NCBI RefSeq assembly: GCF_008107445.1
Contig: NZ_VSLD01000005.1
Span: forward strand, 62,001-126,000
From: Arthrobacter echini
Lineage (GTDB): Bacteria > Actinomycetota > Actinomycetes > Actinomycetales > Micrococcaceae
Length of the DNA: 64,000 bases
Direction: 5' to 3'
Below, piece by piece: positions 56,105 to 64,000 of this stretch. The position numbers were made by a program, and so were the translations under genes. The first letter of the stretch is position 1; each line of letters begins with the position of its first letter. The notes under the pieces were generated by a model. That model made no database searches. It saw only the letters and a program-made list of their open reading frames with translations, and was not told the DNA's origin.

Positions 56105-57268
56105 TCAGGCGAACGCGGAGATGCCCGTCAGCGCCCGCCCCACGATGAGGGAGTTGATCTCGTAGGAACCCTCGTACGTATAGACGGCCTCAGCGTCCGC
56201 GAAGATCTTGGCCATCCCGTAGTCCGTCACGATCCCGTTGCCGCCGAGGATCCCGCGACCGAGCGCCACGGTCTCGCGCATCCGCGCCGTGGTGAAGGAC
56301 TTGGCGAAGGCTGCCTGCGCCATGTCGGAGGCGCCCTGTGCCTGCAGGTCCGCGATCCGCGCCATGACCGCCAGGCTCGCCGTCGTATTGCCCATCATGG
56401 TCACGAGCTGGTCCTGGACGAGCTGGAAGCCCGCGATCGGCCGGCCGAACTGGTGGCGCTCCAGCGCGTACTGCCGGGCGACGTCGAACGCTGCCAACTG
56501 CTGTCCCACCGCCTGCCAGCCCACGAGGATGCGCGAGCCGAGCAGGAGCTGGCGGGTGTCATTGAACGAGTCGATGCCGGAGAACCGGTCGGCTTCGGGA
56601 ACGCGCACGTCGGTGAGGGTGATATCGGCGTTCTGCACGGTCCGCAGGGCCGTCTTGTTGGCGATGGCGGTACGGGTGACTCCGCGCAGGGTGGCATCGA
56701 GGATGAAGCCGCGTACCCCTCCGGTCTCGGTGTCTCGGGCCCACAGGAGCATGTAGTCGCAGAAGGTACCGTTGCCGATCCACCGCTTCGCGCCGTTGAT
56801 GACCCACGTGTCACCGTCGCGGGTGGCCGTGGTGGTCATGCCACCGGCGACGTCGGACCCGTGCAGTGGCTCGGTCAGGGCGAAGGCACCGGTGATGCGC
56901 AGGTCCATCGCGTCCTGCAGGAGTCTGGCTTTCTGGTCCTCGCTGCCGAAGGTGTGAAGCGCTTCGACGAAGAGATCGTGATGAACCATGAAGAAGGTGG
57001 CGATCGAGGTGTCGGCGCGTGTCAGCTCGGCGATCACCAGACCGCTGAAGAGGTGACTGTACCCCTGCTGGAGGGGCGTGCTGAGCTGGAGATCGGCCAG
57101 CTTGGGCAGGAGCTCGTGCGGGAACTCCGCGCGGTTCCACCACTCGACGGCGCGCGGTGAGACCTCCTTGGCGAGGAAGTCCCGGACGTCCTGCAGTTTC
57201 TCCCGCTCGTGGGCAGCGAGAAGCGATTCGAACGCGAGGAAATCCGCGGTGGGTAGCTGGCTCTCCAT
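56105..57268 (-). CDS. Acyl-CoA dehydrogenase (glutaryl-CoA dehydrogenase-like)
   Basis: A 387-residue flavoprotein oxidising an acyl-CoA at alpha-beta. FALTEPLHGSDVAGGMTTTA and WVINGAKRWIGNGTFCDYML are FAD-binding segments. The catalytic Glu366 is in VYTYEGSYEINSLIVGRAL, the position used by glutaryl-CoA dehydrogenases and related enzymes. ERHQFGRPIAGFQLVQDQLV and GNGIVTDYGMAK complete the signature. An SDR gene begins about 35 bases upstream on the same strand, and together they could catalyse consecutive beta-oxidation-like steps. The exact acyl-CoA is unknown. Confidence 0.93.
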   Translation of the reverse strand: MESQLPTADFLAFESLLAAHEREKLQDVRDFLAKEVSPRAVEWWNRAEFPHELLPKLADLQLSTPLQQGYSHLFSGLVIAELTRADTSIATFFMVHHDLFVEALHTFGSEDQKARLLQDAMDLRITGAFALTEPLHGSDVAGGMTTTATRDGDTWVINGAKRWIGNGTFCDYMLLWARDTETGGVRGFILDATLRGVTRTAIANKTALRTVQNADITLTDVRVPEADRFSGIDSFNDTRQLLLGSRILVGWQAVGQQLAAFDVARQYALERHQFGRPIAGFQLVQDQLVTMMGNTTASLAVMARIADLQAQGASDMAQAAFAKSFTTARMRETVALGRGILGGNGIVTDYGMAKIFADAEAVYTYEGSYEINSLIVGRALTGISAFA

Positions 57269-57303
57269 GGAGCCGTCCTTTCGATCGAGACCGGTGGCGG
57301 CGA

Positions 57304-58089
57304 TTACTTCGGCGCCATCCGGATGGCTCCGTCGAGGCGGATGGTCTCCCCGTTGAGCATCTGGTTCTCCACGATGTGCGCGGCGAGTGCTGCGTACTCG
57401 ACCGGCTTGCCGAGGCGGGAGGGGTGCGGCACCTGGGTGCCCAGGGAGTCCTGGGCCTCCTGCGGCAGGGAGGACATCATCGGGGTCTCGAAGATGCCCG
57501 GGGCGATCGTGACCACGCGGATGAGCGAACGGGCGAGCTCACGTGCGATCGGAAGCGTCATGGCCGCGACGCCGCCCTTCGAGGCGGAGTACGCGGCCTG
57601 GCCGATCTGCCCGTCGAAGGCGGCGACGGATGCGGTGTTGATGATGACGCCGCGCTCGTCCGAGCCGCCGAGCCCGGTGACCGTCGGCGTGAGGGCCATG
57701 GCTGCGGCGGCGAGTCGGATCACGTTGAAGGTGCCGAGGAGATTGACGGTGATGACGCGCGTGAACTGCTCGAGTGGCAGGACCCCGTCGCGGCCGAGGA
57801 CCTTGCCGGGAGTGGCGATACCGGCGCAATTGACGACGATCCGCAGCGGGCCGAGCCCGGTGGCGGCGTCGACCGCTGCCTGCACCTGCTCCGGATCGGC
57901 GACGTCGGCGGCGACGAAGCGGACGCGCTCCCCCGACGGATCCAGCTCGACGGCCGCGTCTGCTCCGGCGGACTGCGGCAGATCGACGAGGACCACGGAG
58001 GCGCCGCCGTCGAACAGTCTGCGAGCCGTGGCGAGACCGAGTCCCGAGGCGCCACCGGTGACGAGAGCCACCGCTCCACTGATGTCCAT
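57304..58089 (-). CDS. SDR family 3-hydroxyacyl-CoA dehydrogenase-like protein
   Basis: A 261-residue short-chain dehydrogenase. The cofactor motif is TGGASGLG (11-18), VNCAG is at 87-91, and the catalytic triad is Ser154, Tyr167, Lys171 ([20 protein letters not shown]). The C-terminal [20 protein letters not shown] and [19 protein letters not shown] segments are typical of type II 3-hydroxyacyl-CoA dehydrogenases (HSD17B10-like). It sits immediately upstream of the acyl-CoA dehydrogenase on the same strand (35-base gap), supporting a fatty or branched-chain acyl-CoA degradation role. Confidence 0.9.
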   Translation of the reverse strand: MDISGAVALVTGGASGLGLATARRLFDGGASVVLVDLPQSAGADAAVELDPSGERVRFVAADVADPEQVQAAVDAATGLGPLRIVVNCAGIATPGKVLGRDGVLPLEQFTRVITVNLLGTFNVIRLAAAAMALTPTVTGLGGSDERGVIINTASVAAFDGQIGQAAYSASKGGVAAMTLPIARELARSLIRVVTIAPGIFETPMMSSLPQEAQDSLGTQVPHPSRLGKPVEYAALAAHIVENQMLNGETIRLDGAIRMAPK

Positions 58090-58228
58090 GCTGATCCTTC
58101 CGCCCGGGGACCGCCGTCGGTCCATCCGGGGCCAGACTACTGTGACCTGGCCCACTGCGCACCCGCGCGGAGTTCTACTGAGCATTGTGCCCAACGGCAG
58201 GGCAGGGCGAGCTGGCTAGGGTGGTCGT

Positions 58229-59224
58229 ATGCCCATCCCCGACGACGCCGCGCCCGCGGCCGCAGCCAGCATTCGGCAGCTGTTTGCCCGCCGCAGCCTG
58301 CGCGTCCCCGGCACGCGCTTGGGAGCCATCGCCCTCCCTGCACCGGCCGGCCTGCGGAGCCACTGGCACTACTGGTGGCAGGCGCACTTCCTCGACTGCC
58401 TCATCGACGAGCACCTCCGTGATCCCTCGGGTCACGCGCTCCCCGAGGCACGAAAACTGGCCCGCGGGATCTGGCTGCGCAATGGTGCCCGATGGCGCAA
58501 CGCCTACTACGACGACATGGCCTGGCTGGCCCTGGCCCTGCAGCGCCTCGATGCGGCGGCGGGGCGACGCCGGCCCAGTCGCCCCGTGCGGGTCCTCGGC
58601 GACGCACTGCGCTCCGCGCATACGCAGGAGCTGGGTGGCGGCGTCTTCTGGAACACGACGCGGGACTACAAGAACACGCCCAGCACGGCCCCCGCTGCGC
58701 TCTTCTTCGCAAGGGCAGGGGAGGAGGAGCGCGCGCAGCGCCTTCTCGACTGGCTGAGGGAGCACCTGTTCGATGCGGAGAGCGGGCTCTACCTCGACGG
58801 CGTCAAGACCGACGGCCGGGTGGAACGCACGCTCCACACCTATAACCAGGGCACGGTGCTCGGTGCGCTCGTCGCCGTCGGCGGACGCAGCAATCTGCAG
58901 CACGCCGGCGAGCTCGTCACGTCGATCGCACGCGGCATGGCCGCCGACGACGGCGTGCTGCCGCTGGGATCCACCGGCGACGGCGGACTCTTCACCGGCA
59001 TCCTCGCGCGCTATCTTGCGCGGGCAGCCGTGGCGGACGTCGGCGGGTCGGCGGCGACGACGGCCCGGCAGCTACTCGAGTCCACGGCTGCATATGTATG
59101 GAACGGGCGCACGCAGCTCGGTGACAGCGCCTTCGTCTTCCCCCCGCCGCAGGACGGAGCGATCAGCCTGTCGTCGCAGCTCCAGGCCTGGATGGTCCTG
59201 GAGGCGGAGCGGGCCTCGCGCTGA
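58229..59224 (+). CDS. Glycoside hydrolase family 76-like protein
   Basis: A 331-residue alpha/alpha-barrel protein. The paired catalytic aspartates of GH76 are Asp95-Asp96 in NAYYDDMAWLALAL. LGGGVFWNTTRDYKNTPSTA and YTYNQG-type HTYNQGTVLGALVAVGG are further family features. GH76 enzymes cleave alpha-1,6-mannan. This one has no signal peptide or membrane helix, so it would act in the cytoplasm, unlike most characterised members. Several conserved residues are present, but activity cannot be confirmed. It is divergent from the SDR gene. Confidence 0.88.
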   Translation: MPIPDDAAPAAAASIRQLFARRSLRVPGTRLGAIALPAPAGLRSHWHYWWQAHFLDCLIDEHLRDPSGHALPEARKLARGIWLRNGARWRNAYYDDMAWLALALQRLDAAAGRRRPSRPVRVLGDALRSAHTQELGGGVFWNTTRDYKNTPSTAPAALFFARAGEEERAQRLLDWLREHLFDAESGLYLDGVKTDGRVERTLHTYNQGTVLGALVAVGGRSNLQHAGELVTSIARGMAADDGVLPLGSTGDGGLFTGILARYLARAAVADVGGSAATTARQLLESTAAYVWNGRTQLGDSAFVFPPPQDGAISLSSQLQAWMVLEAERASR

Positions 59225-59319
59225 AGCCGACAGGATCCTGCGAGCCGGATCTGATCAGGACGCACCATCGCTGCGGCATGTCACCCGCAGCGCACCCGCC
59301 CCGATGACAGACTGCTCCT

Positions 59320-60552
59320 ATGGAGAACACCGAACGCGCTCACGATCTCGTCATCTACGGAGCCACGGGCTTCGTAGGCGAGCTGATCGCCGCGTACATC
59401 GCAGAACACGCCCCTCCCGGCCTCAGGGTAGGCATCGCCGGCCGGTCGAGAAGCAAGCTCGAGGCCGTCCGGTCACGGCTTCCGGCGGCCGCTCGTGAGT
59501 GGCCCCTCATCGAGGCCGACTCGGAGGACGCCGGCTCCCTCACCGCCCTCGCCGAGAGCACACGGGTGCTCTTCACCACCGTGGGTCCCTACGTGAAGTA
59601 CGGGCTGCCCGTCGTCGAGGCCTGCGCCCGGGCCGGTACCCACTACGGCGATCTGACCGGCGAGGTGTCCTTCGTCCGCGACGCCATCGACCGCTGCGAT
59701 GACCTCGCCAAGGCGAGCGGCGCGAGAATCGTGCATGCGTGCGGCTACGACTCGGTCCCGTCGGATCTCGCGGTCCTCCTGCTGCACCGGGCCGTCGAGG
59801 ACGACGACGCCGGTGCGCTGACCGACGTCCAGCTCGTCGCGACGGCGAAGGGCGGCGTCAGCGGAGGCACCATCGACTCGATGCGCGGCCAGCTCGACGG
59901 TGCACGCTCGGACCCCGCACTGAAATCGCTCGCCGGCGATCCCTACGCCCTCAGCCCGGACCGCGCCGCGGAACCGTCCACCGACCAGCCCGCGGATTAC
60001 GGCCCCGTGAGCCGCTCGACGAACGGCCTCTGGACGGCGCCCTTCGTGATGGCCGCCGGCAACACGCGGATCGTCCGCCGCAGCAACGCCCTGCAGGGCT
60101 GGGCCTACGGCCGCTCGCTCAGCTACGGCGAGGTGATGGGCATCTCCAGCGGACCGGCAGGGGCCGTCGTCGCCCGCATCATCGCCGTGGGGCTGAAGAT
60201 CTTCATGGGCGCCATGGCGGTCCCGGTGACCCGGCGACTGCTCGATCGCGTGCTGCCCGCTCCGGGCAAGGGCCCGAGCCGGGAGGCACAGGAGGCGGGC
60301 TGGTTCCGCTCCACGGTGACCGCCGACACCGAGCGCGGCCGACGCTATCGGGCGACGGTGAAGGCTCCGGGCGATCCTGGGTACGCCGCGACCGCCGTCA
60401 TGGCGGGTGAGACCGCGCTCTCCCTAGCGCTCGACGGCGACCGGCTCCCACCCGTGAGTGGATCGCTGACGCCGGCCACCGCGCTCGGCGACGTGCTCGT
60501 GGAGCGGCTGCGGGCCGCCGGCCACACCTACGAGGTGACCCGGCTGACCTGA
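59320..60552 (+). CDS. Saccharopine dehydrogenase-like NAD(P)-binding protein (trans-acting enoyl reductase type)
   Basis: A 410-residue protein with an N-terminal Rossmann motif YGATGFVGELIAAYI (13-27) and VGPYVKYGLPVVEACARAGT, the pattern of saccharopine dehydrogenase-like and mycobacterial trans-acting enoyl reductase proteins. CGYDSVPSDLAVLLLHRAV and AKGGVSGGTIDSM are family hallmarks. A hydrophobic segment near 285-305 (AVVARIIAVGLKIFMGAMAV) may contact membrane. Relatives act in lipid metabolism; no substrate can be assigned. Confidence 0.88.
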   Translation: MENTERAHDLVIYGATGFVGELIAAYIAEHAPPGLRVGIAGRSRSKLEAVRSRLPAAAREWPLIEADSEDAGSLTALAESTRVLFTTVGPYVKYGLPVVEACARAGTHYGDLTGEVSFVRDAIDRCDDLAKASGARIVHACGYDSVPSDLAVLLLHRAVEDDDAGALTDVQLVATAKGGVSGGTIDSMRGQLDGARSDPALKSLAGDPYALSPDRAAEPSTDQPADYGPVSRSTNGLWTAPFVMAAGNTRIVRRSNALQGWAYGRSLSYGEVMGISSGPAGAVVARIIAVGLKIFMGAMAVPVTRRLLDRVLPAPGKGPSREAQEAGWFRSTVTADTERGRRYRATVKAPGDPGYAATAVMAGETALSLALDGDRLPPVSGSLTPATALGDVLVERLRAAGHTYEVTRLT

Positions 60553-60589
60553 GACGCAGACCGGCTCGCGCGGCAGAGGGCAGCGTGCG

Positions 60590-61189
60590 CTAGACGTCCC
60601 TCCGCCGGACGCCCTGGGGATGGAAGGTCTCCCCGCGGGCGAGCATGGCGACGAACTTGGCGATGTTGCGCTCCCTGGCCGCCTCGGTCTTCAGCTGGGA
60701 CAGCCGGAAGATCAGCGCATAGCGATTCTGGGAACTCAGGGTGGTGAACGTGGCGAGCGCGGCGTCGTCGGCCTCGATCGCCGCCATGAGCCGGGGCGGC
60801 ACCTCGGCCGTCGCCGGGCCCGCATAGGCGCGCTCCCACCGTCCGTCGGCCTGCGCCGCCGCGACAGCCCGCTCACCCGCCTCCTGCATGCGGCCCTCCC
60901 CGCGGAGCCGGTCGATGTAGGTCCTGTTGCGCACCGACCAGATGCTCCGCGGCCCGCGCGGGGTGAAGCGCTGAAGATAGGTGCCCTCGTCGCGCGTTCT
61001 GGCCTGGCCGTCGATCCAGCCGAAGCAGAGCGCTTCGTCGAGCGCCAGCGCGTAGGTGAGCGCCGTCGTCGTCCCGCCCTTCTTGTGCTGGACGAGCCAC
61101 CCACCGGGCGAGTCGCCGTGGTGCTCCTCGAGCCAGAGGTGCCACGCCGCCGCGTGGGGCAGGAGAAGTTCTGGCAGCTCCGGTTTCAT
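60590..61189 (-). CDS. YdeI/OmpD-associated family protein
   Basis: A 199-residue protein with the YdeI pattern: AWHLWLEEHHGDSPGGWLVQ, TYALALDEALCFGWIDGQAR, YLQRFTPRGPRSIWSVRN, and a C-terminal bacteriocin-protection-like region (SSQNRYALIFRLSQLKTEAA). The family is widespread, and some members were tied to peptide or polymyxin resistance; the biochemical role is not defined. The ATG at 61189 begins MKPELPELL; the upstream frame is unlikely. It converges with the enoyl-reductase-like gene. Confidence 0.88.
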   Translation of the reverse strand: MKPELPELLLPHAAAWHLWLEEHHGDSPGGWLVQHKKGGTTTALTYALALDEALCFGWIDGQARTRDEGTYLQRFTPRGPRSIWSVRNRTYIDRLRGEGRMQEAGERAVAAAQADGRWERAYAGPATAEVPPRLMAAIEADDAALATFTTLSSQNRYALIFRLSQLKTEAARERNIAKFVAMLARGETFHPQGVRRRDV

Positions 61190-61267
61190 GCGATCACTGT
61201 AGGGCCGCTGCCACTCTTCGTGCACTAGATTGCTGGAGCACTCCCTTCGCCTATCCGAGGAGACCTG

Positions 61268-61981
61268 ATGCTCCGTGTCCGCCCGCTCGTGTTCACCCAC
61301 GATCTTCCCCGCGCCGCCGAGTTCCTGCTCGCACTGGGGCTCACCCCCGCCGTCGACCCTGAGCCGACCGACGCTTCCGCCGTGTTCGACGCCGGGAGCG
61401 GCCGCGTCGCCCTGCAGGCCTGCGAGCCGGGCAGCCCCGAGGACGGCACGGCGGCGCTGGCGTTCGATGTGTCCGACGTCGCCGAATTCGCACGACGTAC
61501 GGAAGAGGCCGGGACTTCCGTGGAACTCTCGAAGGCGGGGCACCAGCTCGTGGCCCGCATCACCGCCCCCGACGGGATGTCCTTCCGCGCCGAGGCCGGC
61601 CCGCGCAGTACCGGAGCCGATCCGACGCCGCTGTCCGTCGTCGCCCTCTGGTACACGCACCACATCGGCTCCGCCGTGCGTGTCCTGAAGGACATCGGCG
61701 CCAGGCCCCGTATCAGTTCGGACGCCGGCACGTGGCACGACTTCAGCGCGAAGAACGGCGGGCTGGTCGCCCTGCACGCCGGAGCGCGCACTGGGCTGGA
61801 GCTGGCCTTCGAGGACGACGGCGACGTGCAGTCCCGTGTCGCCGATCTCACCGCCGCCGGCATCGAGTCCGCGCTGACCGGCGAAGGTTATGGCCGATCA
61901 CTGCGCGTCCGCGCTCCCTGGGGTGCGGAGATCCGGATCAACGGGCGGCACCGAGATCTCCACGGGTACACCGAGCACTGA
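61268..61981 (+). CDS. Two-domain VOC (glyoxalase/bleomycin-resistance fold) protein
   Basis: A 237-residue protein with two vicinal-oxygen-chelate modules: residues 1-115 (RPLVFTHDLPRAAEFLLALG) and 125-230 (VVALWYTHHIGSAVRVLKDI, GTWHDFSAKNGGLVALHA). The fold is used by glyoxalases, dioxygenases and antibiotic-binding proteins. Putative metal ligands His and Glu occur (THHIG; GLELAFEDD) but their roles are uncertain. It is divergent from the YdeI-like gene with 78 bases between starts. Confidence 0.85.
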   Translation: MLRVRPLVFTHDLPRAAEFLLALGLTPAVDPEPTDASAVFDAGSGRVALQACEPGSPEDGTAALAFDVSDVAEFARRTEEAGTSVELSKAGHQLVARITAPDGMSFRAEAGPRSTGADPTPLSVVALWYTHHIGSAVRVLKDIGARPRISSDAGTWHDFSAKNGGLVALHAGARTGLELAFEDDGDVQSRVADLTAAGIESALTGEGYGRSLRVRAPWGAEIRINGRHRDLHGYTEH

Positions 61982-62050
61982 TTCCGGGCGTGCGGTTTTC
62001 AGCCACTGGCCGAAGAACCGCCCTGCGGTGACGGAGAGGGCGAGGTCTGC

Positions 62051-62067
62051 TATAGAACTAGGGTATG
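62051..62067 (+). promoter_or_regulatory. Probable leaderless promoter of the NUDIX-like gene
   Basis: TATAGA (62051-62056) lies eight bases before the ATG at 62065, the spacing of a -10 element to a transcript that begins at the start codon. The only purine run (AGGG) is too close to be a ribosome site. Leaderless starts are common in actinobacteria. Confidence 0.45.
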
Positions 62068-62604
62068 AACGTTCGTACCCCTGACCCCAACCCGGGCTGG
62101 CTCTCCGACGAAGATCTGTACGAGGCCCGCCGCCGCCTGCCGATGGTCTACGTGGAGGCGATCCCTGTGCGCTGTGATGCGTTGGGCTACGTCGACGAGG
62201 TGGGCCTGCTGCTTCAGGCGAACGAACAGGGCGAGATGGTGCGCACGTTCGTCTCGGGGCGCGTGATGTACCGGGAGACCATCAGGGCGGCCCTGCTGCG
62301 GCACTTGGAGAAGGACCTCGGACCGCTGGCCCTGCCGCAGCTGTCCCCCTCTCCCCTGCCCTTCACCATCGCCGAGTACTTCCCGTCTCCCTCGGAGACC
62401 GGGCTGACCGACGACCGCCAGCACGCCGTCGCATTGGCCTACCTGATTCCGGTGACAGGCGAATGCAACCCGCGCCAGGACGCCCTCGAGCTGTCCTGGA
62501 TGACGCCGGCGGAGGCACTGAGCCCCGCGATCCAGGCCGAGTTCTCCGGTGGACGCGCCGATCTGCTCCGCCAGGCACTGGCTCACGCCGGGTGGGGTCG
62601 CTGA
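62065..62604 (+). CDS. NUDIX-like DUF4916 family protein
   Basis: A 179-residue protein resembling DUF4916/NUDIX-fold proteins of actinobacteria: GWLSDEDLYEARRRLPMVYV, GLLLQANEQGEMVRTFVSGR, TIRAALLRHLEKDLGPLALP, HAVALAYLIPVTGECNPRQD and ALELSWMTPAEAL. The canonical NUDIX box G-x5-E-x7-R-E-x-x-E-E-x-G-U is not conserved, since RETIRAALLRHLEKDL replaces it, so pyrophosphohydrolase activity is doubtful. The start is supported by a leaderless-type promoter. Confidence 0.8.
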   Translation: MNVRTPDPNPGWLSDEDLYEARRRLPMVYVEAIPVRCDALGYVDEVGLLLQANEQGEMVRTFVSGRVMYRETIRAALLRHLEKDLGPLALPQLSPSPLPFTIAEYFPSPSETGLTDDRQHAVALAYLIPVTGECNPRQDALELSWMTPAEALSPAIQAEFSGGRADLLRQALAHAGWGR

Positions 62605-62673
62605 GCAGGAACACCACCACGGGCAGGTCGTAACATCGGGGCGCTGCAGGGCGCACACCCAGGAGGGGATCGA

Positions 62674-63537
62674 GTGGCGGACAAGGACATGACGGGACTG
62701 CGCGCGGTGCCTGCGGACCGGCTCACGGTCGGAGACATGCTCGCGCTTCCACGGGACGAGGGGACGGCGGAGGTCACCTCCGTGGAGGTGGAGCACGACG
62801 ATTTCGGGATCGCCGCGCTCATCGTCGCCACCGTCGAGGACGGGCGCCGCATCTCGATCGCCAGTGGGTCGCTGGTCCACCTCGAGCCCGCCGACACGGA
62901 GCTCGGGGTCTCGGCCGTGGCGGCCGACCACGGATCGCCCGAAGCACTCGTGGCCCAGATTGCCCGGACCCATGAGCACAATCCTGCCCTGCAGGAGATT
63001 GCCGGACGCCTGGCACGAGGGATCAATCTCAAGGCCGGGAGTAATCTCCAGGATCTGCACCAGCTCGCCACCACCCTGCTCGTCGACGAGGCGGACACGG
63101 CCGCGGCCCTCGGCATCGCCGATCTGCTCGCCGGGCAGCCCTTCGACGGGAACTTCGGTCGCTGGAAGTGGATCGAGGGCGGCCTGGCGATCGCGGCCTA
63201 TCTCACGCGGCACGACGACGAGCGGTCCGCTGGGTACTCCGCGGCCATCCTCGCGGCCGACGCGGCCGAGACGGATCCGCTGCGCGCGAAGACGGCGGCC
63301 ATGTACCGGCAGCGGCAACTGAACGAGCCCAATGTGTACGACCCGGAGATCCTGCGGGCAGCCGCGGCCGGGCAGGATGACGTCGAGCGCGACTGGCGCG
63401 TGCTGCGCATCGGCGTGCTGCTCTATCTGCGGGCGCACGGCGGCTCCCAGACCCTGGGCCGCGAGGTGCTCGAACGGCGCATCGCCGCGGAACTCGCCGC
63501 CGTCGCCGCCCTGAACGGGCGACTGGGGGAGCGCTGA
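62674..63537 (+). CDS. Uncharacterised protein (DUF6707-like C-terminal region)
   Basis: A 287-residue soluble protein with a GTG start. Residues 1-75 form a beta-rich segment (LTVGDMLALPRDEGTAEVTS). The remainder is helical: ARGINLKAGSNLQDLHQLAT, LLAGQPFDGNFGRWKWIEGG and TAAMYRQRQLNEPNVYDPEI. The second half resembles an actinobacterial DUF6707-type family from memory; this should be treated as tentative. It has no signal peptide and no catalytic motif I recognise. It lies between the NUDIX-like gene and tgt on the same strand. Confidence 0.75.
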   Translation: MADKDMTGLRAVPADRLTVGDMLALPRDEGTAEVTSVEVEHDDFGIAALIVATVEDGRRISIASGSLVHLEPADTELGVSAVAADHGSPEALVAQIARTHEHNPALQEIAGRLARGINLKAGSNLQDLHQLATTLLVDEADTAAALGIADLLAGQPFDGNFGRWKWIEGGLAIAAYLTRHDDERSAGYSAAILAADAAETDPLRAKTAAMYRQRQLNEPNVYDPEILRAAAAGQDDVERDWRVLRIGVLLYLRAHGGSQTLGREVLERRIAAELAAVAALNGRLGER

Positions 63538-63602
63538 ACGGGTGATCGGCGGAGCGCTGATGTTCGGCGAGCCGGGCGGCTGGGGACTGGCAAAATAGGG
63601 TG

Positions 63603-64000
63603 GTGCATCCACAGTCCCAGCAGTCGTCCTTCGCCTTCGCCGTCCACTCGCGCCTCGAGGACACGACGCCGGGTGGCGGGAGCGGCGGTCCACGGCACGG
63701 GCGCACAGGCACCATCACCACACCGCACGGGCAGATCCGCACACCGGCGTTCATCCCGGTGGGCACGAAGGCCTCGGTCAAGGCGGTCCTCCCCGGCGCG
63801 ATGGCAGAGCTCGGAGCGCAGGCCCTCCTGGCCAACGCCTACCACCTCTATCTGCAGCCCGGTGCGGACATCCTGGACGAGGCAGGGGGACTCGGCGCCT
63901 TCATGAACTGGCCCGGTCCCACGTTCACCGATTCCGGTGGCTTCCAAGTGATGAGTCTGGGCTCCGGCTTCAAGAAGGTCATCACCATGGACGCACCCAC
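63603..64000 (+). CDS. tgt: tRNA-guanine transglycosylase (partial, C-terminus outside window)
   Basis: The first 132 residues of a queuine tRNA-ribosyltransferase, which exchanges G34 for preQ1/queuine in tRNAs with GUN anticodons. Family features are [57 protein letters not shown] and the nucleophile-proximal [13 protein letters not shown]. The start is a GTG (GTGCATCCACAG); an N-terminal extension of about 35 residues precedes the usual start of homology. Zinc-binding residues lie beyond the window. Confidence 0.93.
   Translation, partial: MHPQSQQSSFAFAVHSRLEDTTPGGGSGGPRHGRTGTITTPHGQIRTPAFIPVGTKASVKAVLPGAMAELGAQALLANAYHLYLQPGADILDEAGGLGAFMNWPGPTFTDSGGFQVMSLGSGFKKVITMDAP

Noticed and set aside
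1-64000. CRISPR arrays, insertion sequences, prophage or defence systems
   Set aside because: No regularly spaced repeats, transposase, integrase, phage structural genes or recognisable defence domains were seen anywhere in the window.

Overview
This window is 64 kb of very GC-rich, gene-dense chromosome from an actinobacterium. The gene complement points to Arthrobacter in the broad sense (family Micrococcaceae): GTP-type PEP carboxykinase, a long Lhr helicase followed by Nei2, an HspR-type operator, an ExeM/NucH-5'-nucleotidase fusion, DUF202 pairs and many GTG starts. Some flagellar genes are present, so a motile relative is likely. The taxonomic placement is inference from gene content; no rRNA or other marker gene lies in the window. 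No prophage, insertion sequence or CRISPR array was seen.

Layout. 1-1.2 kb: a partial SDR dehydrogenase behind a MarR regulator with its own palindromic operator. 1.3-9.2 kb (minus strand): a complete Kdp potassium-uptake operon reading micro-ORF, kdpF, kdpA, kdpB, kdpC, kdpD, kdpE, mostly overlapping or a few bases apart. 9.5-12.7 kb (plus): a four-gene flagellar cassette flgN-flgK-flgL-fliW closed by a two-way terminator. 12.7-17.3 kb (minus): aldo/keto reductase, an uncharacterised gene with a probable frameshift, and the cluster cstA - small CstA partner - HVA1/DUF2945 - alkyltransferase-like protein. 17.5-31.5 kb: quinone oxidoreductase, tRNA-Ser(TGA), a 1,497-residue secreted nuclease/nucleotidase, an FAD protein, a prolyl oligopeptidase, tRNA-Ser(GCT), a RecQ helicase with a C-terminal phosphoribosyltransferase-like region, and a phosphomannomutase. 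31.5-39.5 kb: PEP carboxykinase, tRNA-Arg(ACG), a disulfide-reductase-like flavoprotein, SixA, a winged-helix regulator, an HspR-controlled Hsp20, upp and tadA back to back, a PNPOx-like protein and tRNA-Ser(CGA).

39.5-42.8 kb, directly after tRNA-Ser(CGA), differs from its surroundings. A GNAT acetyltransferase has a one-base frameshift, a PAP2-type membrane protein has an in-frame stop and lost motifs, and several hundred bases are gene-poor. An apparently intact MccF-like S66 peptidase lies between them. This is the most variable-looking part of the window, although sequencing error must be excluded first. 42.8-64 kb returns to ordinary genes: a DJ-1/PfpI protein, rlmH, a DUF4232 lipoprotein, lhr-nei2-pseudouridine synthase, a TspO-like protein with a repetitive basic N-terminal extension, oxidoreductases, two DUF202 proteins, an acyl-CoA dehydrogenase/SDR pair, a GH76 protein, and small enzymes ending in a partial tgt.

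I found no convincing wholly new system. The items most worth checking are the GNAT/S66 pair, the micro-ORF leading the kdp operon, the coupling of an alkyltransferase-like protein to HVA1 behind cstA, the repeat extension of the TspO-like protein, and the decaying segment beside tRNA-Ser(CGA).
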